Origin: Richelia intracellularis
Lineage (GTDB): Bacteria; Cyanobacteriota; Cyanobacteriia; Cyanobacteriales; Nostocaceae
Length of the DNA stretch: 36,740 nt
Assembly (NCBI GenBank): GCA_000613065.1
Contig: CBZS010000166.1
Span: 1 to 36,740, forward strand
Direction of reading: 5' to 3'
Shown here: one piece after another, positions 7,319 through 15,698 of the stretch
Position numbering within the stretch: the stretch's first letter is position 1
Layout of the letters: each line of letters opens with the position of its first letter
Translations under genes and position numbers: made by a program
The notes under the pieces: generated by a model
Databases searched by the model: none
Seen by the model: only the letters and a program-made list of their open reading frames with translations
Told to the model about the DNA's origin: nothing

Positions 7319-8531
7319 TTACTGGGTAAAAATCATGCTAATTCCGAGTAAATCTATTCCTCTTTGTTGTATAGCTGTAGGCTGAGTAATCTTCTCAAAA
7401 ACGAAGGATTTACTAGCAATTGTTGTAGAAATTGTATTTTTAACAATTGTAGCTAAATCATCCAATAAAGTTTGGAAGCTATGAACGAGCAAATTATCTG
7501 AGTTACGCTTTTTCTTCGCTTTATTTTTAGCTTTTTCGCTCTTTTTGGCAGGAGATACAACAAACTCTTTTCTCGCTGCTGCTGCTTCCCAATCATCTTC
7601 ATCAAAAAGTATTGGAGCTAAAAGTTCTCGCATATGCCATTCTACATAATCATAAGAGAACATACATAGAAATATATGGGGTTTTACACGTTCGGCTGTA
7701 TAGTGGTAAATTGGACGAACTTTTAAATCAACAGTTTTATAACTACGGAAAGCTTGTTCTACTTGTGAGAGATTTTTATCGGCTTTTACCGTATCCGTAG
7801 CAGATAAAGTTTCTTCATCCAAAGATGTACTATTTATAATATATAAACCATCCAATACTGCTTCTGCATCAATTTTTGACTGATTTCTCTGATATGAAAA
7901 ACTGTTCTCTTCTATCTCAATGTTGAAATGTTTTTCAACATTAAATTTATTGATAACTTTACCGACTCTAACACCAATATTATCCTCGCCTTTTAGTGGA
8001 CGAGCTTTTCTCTAAGTTGCTGCAACAATTTTATTTAATTCCTTTTCTGTTGCTTGTAATAATTATTCTCTATTTTTCTTTCTATCTGCTGCCAATAAAG
8101 GATTTAGACAAGCTATTAATCTTTCCCCTGGATAATCTTCGCTTTTAATTGATGCTAAATTTCGTTCATCAAACAGAGATAATTGAATAGCTGATTGTTC
8201 TACTAATTTCTTGATTTGAGGCGCTCGCTCTTAAAGCGCTAATCCAGTCTAAACATTCTTTATCTTTTAAGTCTTCTCGAATCCTTGCTTGAGTAATCAT
8301 TCCACGGTCTCCGACCCAGACTACTCTCTTAATACCAAATCTCGAGGTAACCTTATCTATTTGATTAGTAAATGTCTTTGGGTCGGATGTATTTCCCTCA
8401 AATATTTCTACTGCGATTGGACAACCTTTATCATTACATAATAGCCCAAATACTATTTGTAATTTACCACGTTTTTTCTCACGGTTATAACCATATTTTG
8501 TTAACGGACAACCAGGGTAAGTGCATCTCAA
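7319..8531 (-). pseudogene. IS1634-like transposase remnant, truncated and broken
   Basis: Read on the minus strand, the pieces join into one IS4-superfamily (IS1634-like) transposase. The 5' part contains LTKYGYNREKKRGK and VVWVGDRGMITQARI (a catalytic Asp). The 3' part contains VEQAFRSYKTVDLKVRPIYH and FLCMFSYDYVEWHMRELLAP. Lesions: a 4-bp GAGC duplication near 8217-8235 shifts the frame after DWISALRA; an in-frame TAA follows DRKKNRE near 8065; a TAG lies near 8012; and the N-terminal third is missing. The 5' truncation coincides with the end of the neighbouring ISAs1 gene. The terminal inverted repeats could not be found. The protein is surely non-functional. Confidence 0.75.
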
Positions 8532-8887
8532 ATTCTATTGACAAGCGGGTTGAGAGGTATCATCATGTTGGGATAAACAAGCAGTAAGAACAGTCAGCAT
8601 ATAATTATTATCCATAGCGGCTGGATTAGATTTTTGGCGATTACTACGTTTCAAAGATTGCTCTAGGTTTAAAGCATTAAGAGCTATTCGCCGCAGAAGT
8701 GCTAAGTTTTGTGGAGCATGACCAGTACGGACACCACAAGCATCTTCAGAAAAAGTGACATCTAAAGTCCAATGCAACCCATTTTCCACACCCCAATGAA
8801 GACGAATCACTTTTCCTAAGTTACGAGCATCACAATTTAAACTAGTTAGATAAAACTGAACTTCACGGGTTGTTTGATTCGAACCTA

Positions 8888-9756
8888 TCCCACTAATGTA
8901 ACTTTGTTAATCCAAATATGGATTGTTGCAAGAGACAAAAAAGCATCAAAACAAGCTGAAATTTTCTGCCATCTGACAACAAACAAGACGACGATATTTT
9001 TTTTTTAACCATGGGAAAGAACGTTCTTGTTGTCAGATGGGACGGAAATTTTAATGGGTCTGCCCTTGTTCTTCTTTGTCTTCCAAACCCGCTTGGGCCA
9101 TTGCGGCCGAATACCAGGTCTACGTAAAGCAGCGCGCTTATCCTTAGAGCAGCAAGCACTTTCAGGGGTTTACGGGGTCTACTGCGTTTGTTGGTCTTAA
9201 ACTTTACACTGTCTAGAAGTGGTATCACCTGATCTGTTTCACTACCATTGGCAGGTGTGGTGCGATTGGATAAAGGCATTCCTGAGGCTTCAGTAAGAGT
9301 GTGTCTAAAAATACCCTTTGCTTTTCCACCCTAAGCAACACCATCACCACCGCCCTTCCCAGGGGGAAAAAGACCCGTCCACCGCGCCATAACTCCAGTT
9401 TATTAACCCTTTCTCTTGTCCAATCCCCAATATTCGTGCATGTAAAGCCTCTAACCTCCCGTCCAACTGCCAACGTTTGAGCCATCGATGTGCAGAGCTG
9501 TTTGATGCCCATATTTCTCCTTTTGGAACCTCACACCAACGACACCCTGTTCTCAATATATACAGTAAGGTATTGAGTACATAACGAAATGAAGAATGTG
9601 GCATTCCTCGTTCGCGTTTCTCTGGCGGTTTCGGAAAAATATCCTCAAACAAAGACCACTCCAAATTACTCAGCCTTTCAAAAGGTCCAGCCATCAGCAG
9701 ATGATATAACCCCTCTTACTCAACAGGCATATTATCACCTTCTGCTATTCGTGGGA
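8888..9756 (-). mobile_element. IS5-family insertion sequence, copy 1 (defective)
   Basis: An 869-bp element inserted in the ISAs1 transposase gene. Its ends are inverted copies beginning TCCCACTAAT (left) and ending ATTCGTGGGA (right, one mismatch). TA dinucleotides flank both ends (8886-8887 and 9757-9758), consistent with the 2-bp target duplication of IS427-like IS5 members. Nearly the same element, inverted, is at 14793-15672. It carries one broken transposase gene. Confidence 0.85.
8893..9694 (-). pseudogene. IS5-family transposase of IS copy 1, broken
   Basis: The first frame (9694 down to about 9344) starts MAGPFERLSNLEWSLFEDIF and reaches the DDE region in YGAVDGSFSP. It must then change frame on a T5C5 run (9362-9371) to enter PGKGGGDGVA. 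The second frame has a TAG near 9330 where copy 2 has a sense codon. About 16 bp are missing after KVLAA relative to copy 2, shifting the frame again. A 14-bp inverted repeat (8969-8982 with 9027-9040) lies in the C-terminal part. The first frame lacks the early stop present in copy 2. Not expected to be active. Confidence 0.8.
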
Positions 9757-10111
9757 TATATTCATACAAAGATGTGGTACCCGCACAACCATGACAACGC
9801 ATTTAAAACCAACCCAATTGTCTTGGTTATGCAAAGTTTGCAGTTGAGAAATAGGAACACACCAAATTTGACGTTTTTCAGTACGATGATGACCTTTCTC
9901 TACCCGTTTATCATAACTACTGTTGCTCAAACAATTTTTTCACTTGTCCGTAAAGTGTAGGATGATTACCTTTGAATCCTAAAACATAATCTGCTTTTGC
10001 ATTAAAGATTTGGGATGCAATTGCTGTTTGCGTACCCATGGCATCAATGGCAATAATACATCCAGCCATGTCTAATAATTCCAATAATGCAGGGATTGCT
10101 GTAATTTCATT

Positions 10112-10166
10112 CCATTGATTTATCGTCTTGTTTTACTTGTCCTAAAACAAGACGATAAATCAATGG
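10112..10166. repeat. 24-bp perfect palindrome within the ISAs1 transposase
   Basis: Arms 10112-10135 and 10143-10166 are exact reverse complements around a 7-base centre. They lie in the segment that in intact relatives codes for SAWS...LVLGQVK...NEITAIPALL. The arm nearer the 5' end of the gene appears to have overwritten part of that coding sequence, so the frame after SAWS is lost. This is a mutation in the remnant rather than a regulatory hairpin. Confidence 0.85.
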
Positions 10167-10659
10167 ACCATGCACTAACTAGATGTAACGCTGATTTACC
10201 CTGTTCTCTATCATAGGAACCTTTGAGGGTCTTACCATCAATGGGAATTACCTGTGCTCTTGGGGCTTCAACTATTGATTCTACCCAACGTCGAAAGCAT
10301 CGCTCAAATACTTTTGGGTTAATGGGTTCAAACACCCGTCGAAAGGTATCTGCACTTGGGATGCCCTCTGGTAAAGCTAAAAACTGCTCCAACCAGTCAT
10401 ATTTACTCAATCCATAATTTTCCATGTCCTCCCATCCCTTACCTCTTGCAATCACTGATAGTATTCCAATGATTAAAATATCTTTTAAGAAATGGACACG
10501 GGATCTTTCTACAGGTGGGTCTTCTATCTCACTAAAAACTAATGACATTTTTTCTGTCAATGCAGTGGCATTGGCTATACTCAAATTTTTTGAGCTTTTA
10601 ATCTTTGGTTTTGAAGATTTGAAACCCGTAGGCGCAAGCCTTCTTGTCAGAGATACCAT

Positions 10660-10900
10660 TAGACTAAGCCGTTCAGTTCGTTCAGATAGACCCTTTGCGT
10701 CCTTACCATACTACTTAACTTCTTTAATACTTAAATCTCCATTTTTTTGCCCCACGAGCGTTCCCCAGTTGCGTCAAATTTTTTTGGCGATGCCCCTCTA
10801 GTACTCCCCCAAAGGGCGTTGGCGTTCGCACTTGACAATCAAGACATACCTCACAATTCTGTACAACAATCTGTAATTTTCACTATAAAATTAGATGCGC
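10660..10900. other. Spacer between the ISAs1 and M28 remnants
   Basis: Probably holds the outer end of the ISAs1 element, but I could not identify a terminal inverted repeat or target duplication. Some tracts (around 10810-10830) are GC-richer and resemble small dispersed repeats. No gene was seen. Confidence 0.35.
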
Positions 10901-12008
10901 TTACCCTGGATTTTCCACTGTTGTTAAAGAAGTATTTCCATTCAAGAATTTGGTGGTAGCATTGACGATAATTTGTGCCGAGCCTGTGAAAAATTTGCGG
11001 TCAAGATTAACGGGTTTATCGCTTGGTTGATGATAGTGGGGTGTCCGCAGATTACCAGTATCTGTAATTAAAACTGCTCCCACTCCTTGCAACCAAAATG
11101 GGGCATGAACGCTGCGTAAAGTATCTGGTATTAGCAAACCTTTGAGGGGAACTGGTAAGGCAAATATAGTGGGTAAGAATTTTTTGGGGTTAGAAGGCTT
11201 CACGCTTTCTGTAAGTGGTACATCAGATGATGTGTTGCTTTCAAAGGGATGCAGTAAGGGTAAATGTTCCGTATCACCAACTATTGTGAGAAAATCTGCT
11301 TTATCGGTCGGAGGGATTATAGGTAAGCCTTGGGGATATTTTTGACATCCGGAGGTGTAACAGGCATAACCAATCATATCTATGACAATTATCCCTTGCA
11401 GGTTATCTAGATTAGTTTTTTTGGCGACAAATGCTTTACTACCCTATAGTCCCGCTTCTTCTTTATCAAAGAAAGCCAATTGTAGAGTGCGGGGAGTGGC
11501 TTGAGAACCCAAGAGTCGAGCAATTTATAAAATGACAGCCACACCACTAGCATTCTCATCCGCTTCAGGCGATTGGGCAACGGTATCATAATGGGCATAT
11601 GAGAATCGCTCCTGCGTCCTTGTTACTGCCTTGACCTTCGGCAAATATGTTAAAACCTCTGTTAAACTTCTGTATTGCGGGCTTCCAGCCGATTTTTTCC
11701 AACTCTTTGGTGATGTAAATACGAGTACGCGATCGCTCTCCGTTATTGTAGCGGCGAAAGTTTAAGTTTTGAATATGATCAAATAGCAGACCGCTAGATA
11801 TTTGGGGAAAATTTTCCATATTATTTACCTTGGGGACAGTTTTGGGCTGAATTTCCAAGGTTTCAACTTTGCTTGTTGCCATTACAGTTGGTTCTTCTAT
11901 CTGCTGCCAAAAACCATTAGCTATAGTTACTGTAGCTACTGCAAAGGTTATACAAACAAGCCAAATCCATTTTTTAATTTGATGTATCCGTGGCTTACCG
12001 GTAGAAAA
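10901..12008 (-). pseudogene. M28-family zinc aminopeptidase/peptidase pseudogene
   Basis: The reconstructed minus-strand protein is a membrane-anchored M28 peptidase: a hydrophobic segment (WLVCITFAVATVTIANGFW) in frame before the first ATG at 11882, a lead-in NGERSRTRIYITKELEKIGW, then the metal region HYDTVAQSPEADENASGVAV, FFDKEEAGL and IDMIGYACYTSGCQKYPQG. Lesions: an apparent 2-bp loss near 11600 (in GAILI just before the metal-ligand His), an in-frame TAA after GVAVIL, and a TAG after EEAGL. The start codon also seems lost, since a TGA at 12009-12011 closes the frame upstream of the hydrophobic segment. The C-terminal 158 codons remain open. Clearly inactive, but little rearranged, so the decay looks recent. 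Confidence 0.85.
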
Positions 12009-12104
12009 TCAAGTTTATTCCCATGCCAGGTTTGACGGCTTGTCTTTTGACTGAAGGGGAAAATTCGCATAAAGTTCCCGAATAAAAAATGTTTGATACC
12101 TGCA

Positions 12105-12566
12105 ATGCAAAAAAGATTGTTCTCATTGGTGGGCGGATTGACTAGTGTCAGCTTATTAGGTTTAGGAAATTATGCGATCGCTGATAAAAATAATACTCAC
12201 CACAATCATACTAGTCATCATCACAAACCACTTGAAATTACTAATGGCCAGGCTGTACCATCGGTTGATTTAATTGTACATAAAGATAGAAAAAAAGGAT
12301 GGAATTTAGAAACAAAAGTGACTAACTTCCAATTTTCACCAGAAAATGTGAATAAATCTCATAGACTGGGTGAAGGTCATGCCCATTTATATATTAATGG
12401 CGAAAAAATTACCCGTATTTATAGCTCTTGGTACTATGTGGAAAGTCTCCCTCCAGGAAAGCATCAAGTTACTATTAAGTTAAACGCCAATAATCATCAA
12501 CCCCTGGCTTATAAAGGTAAATTGATAGAAGACACAGAAACGATTAATGTATTAAGTGAAAAATAG
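12105..12566 (+). CDS. His-rich secreted protein, putative metal-binding
   Basis: A 153-residue protein with a signal peptide (MQKRLFSLVGGLTSVSLLGL, cleavage probably near NYAIA), a His-rich stretch just after it (THHNHTSHHHK), and a beta-type domain with GEGHAHLYINGEKITRIYSS and SLPPGKHQVTIKLNANNHQP. The domain looks like the small extracytoplasmic Ig-like folds found near copper-handling genes. The frame opens at a TTG (12093), but the ATG at 12105 fits the signal peptide. It is first of three plus-strand genes, 76 bp before the TauE/SafE fusion, and divergent from the M28 pseudogene. Periplasmic metal capture or chaperoning is inferred from the His cluster and neighbours only. Confidence 0.7.
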   Translation: MQKRLFSLVGGLTSVSLLGLGNYAIADKNNTHHNHTSHHHKPLEITNGQAVPSVDLIVHKDRKKGWNLETKVTNFQFSPENVNKSHRLGEGHAHLYINGEKITRIYSSWYYVESLPPGKHQVTIKLNANNHQPLAYKGKLIEDTETINVLSEK

Positions 12567-12642
12567 TACACGATGATTACCAAGAAAATATATTCTGAAA
12601 ATTCCCCAATTTAATATAATTTTAAGAATCACCATTGATTAA

Positions 12643-13869
12643 ATGCTAGATTTTTGGCTGATTGCCCTTTTAGGTTTCCTAGGAAGCTTTGGACACTGTG
12701 CAGGTATGTGTGGCCCCTTGACAACAGCCTTTTCCCTATCTCATCAGCAGAACACATCCTCTTGGCAGCAACAAATACGATTCCATGCCCTACTAAACTT
12801 AGGTAGAATTATCAGTTATACCCTTGTAGGATGGGGAATTGGAGGAATTGGTTCTGTATTAGTAGCTAGTGGGCAAATGGCAGGGGTTGGCAGTCAATTA
12901 CGTCAGATTATAGCTATTGTCACTGGTATTCTGTTGATTTGGTTCGGTCTAGCACAAATTAAACCAGACTTTTTGCCACCTCTCCCTATATTACATCCCA
13001 TAGTACAAAACCATCTCCATAACCGTCTGCAAACAGGAATGATGAAATTGTCCTTGGCTAAAAGATGGTGGACACCTACCTTATTGGGTATGACTTGGGG
13101 ATTAATGCCATGTGGTTTTTTATACGCGGCCCAAATAAAAGCTGCGGAAACTGGCAATTTGTGGATGGGTGGGTTGACAATGCTTGCTTTTGGATTAGGA
13201 ACTTTACCCACAATGTTGGGCATTGGTGCATTCACATCCTTACTCAGCAAAGATAGACGCAGTCAGTTATTTCGATTGGGGGGTTGGCTTACTCTTACCA
13301 TTGGTATCCTTACCTTGCTACGAACTGGGGATATGATGGTAGATTACACGGGACATGGGGCTTTAATTTTGCTGTTCTTCACCTTAATTGCCCGTCCTGT
13401 GAGTGGTTTATGGAAATTTCCCCTCCGTTATCGTCGTGCTTTAGGGGTAGGTGCTTTTATTCTCTCCGTGCTGCATACAACCCACACTATTGAACATTCT
13501 TTGCAATGGAATTTTGCCGCTTTTTGGTTCCTCACGCCATCCTTTCAGTGGGCTATGGTTGCAGGTATGTGGGGACTAATTTTGATGCTGCCTGGAGCCC
13601 TAACTAGTTTTGACTCTTTACAAAAGCGATTGGGTAAATGGTGGCGACGTTTACACTTACTCAGCCTACCAGCTATGGTCTGTGTTGTGATTCATGCAAT
13701 GATGATTGGTTCTCATTATTTTGGTTCTTCGCAATTTACCTGGGAAAATAGAATTGCGAGCGCTTTGCTTTCTGTTACGACTATTACCGTATTTTTACTC
13801 AGAAGTTCCTGGTTTTGGTCATTGTTGTCCCTAGAAAAATTTTATGTTCCTCCCAGTAAGTCAAATTAA
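12643..13869 (+). CDS. TauE/SafE-like (COG2836) membrane protein fused to ferric-reductase-like domain
   Basis: The N-terminal half (residues 1 to about 255) is a six-segment membrane domain of the COG2836 TauE/SafE/CcdA-like group. It has the motif GHCAGMCGP (Cys19, Cys23) in the first segment and GLMPCGFLYAA (Cys157) in a later one, which are thought to carry metal or thiols. The C-terminal half (about 262-395) resembles a ferric-reductase-like heme domain: His278, His281 and His285 in one helix, and His338 and His351 in another pair (RRLHLLSL, VVIHAMM). This suggests coupling of electron transfer to metal transport across the membrane. It overlaps the next gene by 26 bp and starts 76 bp after the previous. 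The substrate is not proven; copper or nickel are candidates. Confidence 0.75.
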   Translation: MLDFWLIALLGFLGSFGHCAGMCGPLTTAFSLSHQQNTSSWQQQIRFHALLNLGRIISYTLVGWGIGGIGSVLVASGQMAGVGSQLRQIIAIVTGILLIWFGLAQIKPDFLPPLPILHPIVQNHLHNRLQTGMMKLSLAKRWWTPTLLGMTWGLMPCGFLYAAQIKAAETGNLWMGGLTMLAFGLGTLPTMLGIGAFTSLLSKDRRSQLFRLGGWLTLTIGILTLLRTGDMMVDYTGHGALILLFFTLIARPVSGLWKFPLRYRRALGVGAFILSVLHTTHTIEHSLQWNFAAFWFLTPSFQWAMVAGMWGLILMLPGALTSFDSLQKRLGKWWRRLHLLSLPAMVCVVIHAMMIGSHYFGSSQFTWENRIASALLSVTTITVFLLRSSWFWSLLSLEKFYVPPSKSN

Positions 13870-14455
13870 GTCTGTTATTTCTACCTATGGCTTATTAAGT
13901 TTATTAATACTCTTAACAGGTGTTGTAACAGCAAAGGCACATCAAGTTAAAGTTGCAGATGATGTGGGTGCAACTCTACACATTGAACCTAATGATACTC
14001 CCCGCGCAAAAGAAGCTTCTCAAGCTTGGTTTGCTCTTACCCATAAAGGTGGTAAAACAATCCCCATTGCAGAATGTGATTGTCAATTAGCTGTTTACAC
14101 TGAACCTTATGTACCAGGAGATACACCTATTCTACAACCACAACTTACAGTGATCGCAGCAGAACGCTATCAAGGTATTCCCGGAGCAGTTATCAATTTT
14201 CCTCGTCCTGGTGCATATCAACTGGATTTGAGTGGTAAACCATCATCAGGACAGGAATTTCAGCCATTTAAATTAAAATTTAATGTCACCGTAGCAGTTG
14301 GCAGTAACAATAATCAATCAACTCAACCAAATCAACCCATAGTGAGTACAGAGAAAAATACAAGGAACAATTTTATCTTGCCTTTAACCGCGATGGCCTT
14401 AGTAAGTATAGGAGCGATCAGTTTTGTCATTTTTCCCTGTATAAAAAAAAGATAA
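13844..14455 (+). CDS. Secreted, C-terminally anchored protein with predicted N-terminal His
   Basis: The 203-residue protein has a signal peptide (about 1-32) ending VVTAKA and followed by HQVKVADD, so signal peptidase cleavage would leave His33 as the mature N-terminus. That arrangement is typical of copper-binding CopC-type and related proteins. A CDC motif (78-80) and His46 could add ligands. A beta-sandwich-like domain follows, then a low-complexity linker (about 153-172) and a membrane segment (about 177-198) with a short basic tail (KKR). It overlaps the end of the TauE/SafE fusion gene by 26 bp, indicating translational coupling. No family is recognised with certainty; a periplasm-facing metal-delivery role is inference. 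Confidence 0.65.
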   Translation: MFLPVSQIKSVISTYGLLSLLILLTGVVTAKAHQVKVADDVGATLHIEPNDTPRAKEASQAWFALTHKGGKTIPIAECDCQLAVYTEPYVPGDTPILQPQLTVIAAERYQGIPGAVINFPRPGAYQLDLSGKPSSGQEFQPFKLKFNVTVAVGSNNNQSTQPNQPIVSTEKNTRNNFILPLTAMALVSIGAISFVIFPCIKKR

Positions 14456-14792
14456 AAAATTTCTATTGTATAGAGTGGGCAAGATGTCCAGACTGCAAAT
14501 TTAAACATTTGGGATGTTCCCAGGGTTTCCCGCAGGGTAGAGCGGATTGAATCAACACAAGTTGCAAACACCAGTTTCTACAAGACAGTAGAGCCAGAGC
14601 CGCGTCACTAATTCCCCATAAAGACTGGATTGTAAACGCGCGAGTTTGACATCAGTGTAAACCCTTACTATACTCAAGCTATTTATCATCCCTGAAACCT
14701 GAATTTGTATTCCTTACTGATATTGATGTATAACGAATCGTCAGTAAACACATCTGTAACCCTTATTATTGCTATCTCTTTGTATGAATCTA
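14456..14792. other. Intergenic region left of IS copy 2
   Basis: 337 bp with no convincing gene. It contains a 14-base stretch (14612-14625) that is the exact reverse complement of 15758-15771 in the PEP-CTERM remnant on the other side of the IS. A nearby plus-strand run translates as VEPEP, so this may be a rearranged relic of PEP-CTERM coding sequence. Confidence 0.4.
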
Positions 14793-15672
14793 TCCCACTA
14801 ATAGCAGAAGGTGATAATATGCCTGTTGAGTAAGAGGGGTTATATCATCTCATGGCTGGACGTTTTGAAGGACTGAGTAATTTGGAGTGGTCTTTGTTTG
14901 AGGATATTTTTCCGAAACCGTCAGAGAAACGCGAACGAGGAATGCCACATTCTTCATTTCGTTATGTACTCAATACCTTACTGTATATATTGAGAACAGG
15001 GTGTGGTTGGTCTGACGTTCCAAAAGGATAAATATGGGCATCAAAGAGCTCTGCACATCGATGGCTCAAAGGTTGGCAGTTGGACGGGACCTTAGAGGCT
15101 TTACAAGCACGAATATTGGGGATTGGACAAGAGAAAGGGTTAATCAACTGGAGTTATGGCGCGGTGGACGGGTCTTTTTCCCCCTGGGAAGGGCGGTGGT
15201 GATGGTGTTGCTTACGGTGGAAAAGGAAAGGGTATTTTTATACACACTCTTACTCAAGGCTCAGCAATGCCTTTATCCAATCGCACCACACCTGCCAATG
15301 TTAGTAAAAGAGATCAGGTGATACCACTTCTAGACAGTGTAAAGGTTAAGACCAACAAACGGGGTAGACCCCGTAAAGCCCTGAAAGTGCTTGCTGCTGA
15401 GAAAGCCTACGATTCAAAGGATAAGGGCGCTGCTTTACCTAGACGTGGTATTAGGCCGCAATGGCCCAAGGGGGTTTGGAAGACAAAGAAGAACAAGGGC
15501 AGACCCATTAAAATTTCCGTCCCATCTGACAACAAGAACGTTGTTTCCCATGGTAAAAAAAAATATCGTCGTCTTGTTTGTTGTCAGATGGGAAATAATT
15601 TCAGCTTGTTTTGATGCTTTTTTGTCTCTTGCAACAATCCATATTTAGATTAACAAAATTATATTAGTGGGA
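14793..15672 (+). mobile_element. IS5-family insertion sequence, copy 2 (defective)
   Basis: An 880-bp element, mostly identical to 8888-9756 but in the opposite orientation. Ends: TCCCACTAATA (left) and TATTAGTGGGA (right), an 11-bp perfect inverted repeat. TCTA occurs directly outside both ends (14789-14792 and 15673-15676), a likely target duplication. The transposase gene is broken. Confidence 0.88.
14852..15648 (+). pseudogene. IS5-family transposase of IS copy 2, broken
   Basis: The first frame starts MAGRFEGLSNLEWSLFEDIF at 14852 but ends at a TAA (15029-15031) after VPKG, where copy 1 has a Glu codon. Beyond it, the frame continues through YGAVDGSFSP, then must shift on the T5C5 run at 15175-15184 into PGKGGGDGVAYGGKGKG. 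The second frame is open from there to 15614, containing NRTTPANVSKRDQVIPLLDS and VLAAEKAYDSKDKG. The C-terminal part is altered by an inverted repeat (15521-15535 with 15578-15592), and the FDAFLSLATIHI tail lies in another frame ending at 15648. The premature stop makes it inactive. Confidence 0.82.
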
Positions 15673-15698
15673 TCTAATCATAGATAGCAGCAGCATGA

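Larger units (their letters stand above)
8535..10659 (-). pseudogene. ISAs1-family transposase, split by an IS5-type element
   Basis: The pieces 9757-10659 and 8535-8887 form one ISAs1-family transposase. N-terminal DUF-type region: ERSRVHFLKDILIIGILSVI; first Asp in VIPIDGKTLKGSYD; second in CIIAIDAMGTQTAIASQIF; C-terminal Glu region RLHWGVENGLHWTLDVTF and RRIALNALNL. Lesions: a 24-bp palindrome at 10112-10166 that shifts the frame after HLVSAWS; a stop and frameshift after KKLFEQQ near 9925; and an 869-bp IS5-type insertion. Removing the insertion with one copy of a TA duplication restores the frame (LCMNI joined to GSNQTTREVQFYL). Starts further upstream (MSLVFSEIEDPP) may be the true N-terminus. 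Confidence 0.85.

Noticed and set aside
9589-9960. 123-codon plus-strand open frame across IS copy 1 and ISAs1
   Set aside because: Antisense to two transposase remnants and spans their junction, so it is a chance frame.
14332-14571. 79-codon minus-strand open frame opposite the end of the third cluster gene
   Set aside because: It overlaps the end of a good plus-strand gene in antisense, and the remainder lies in spacer; no family features.
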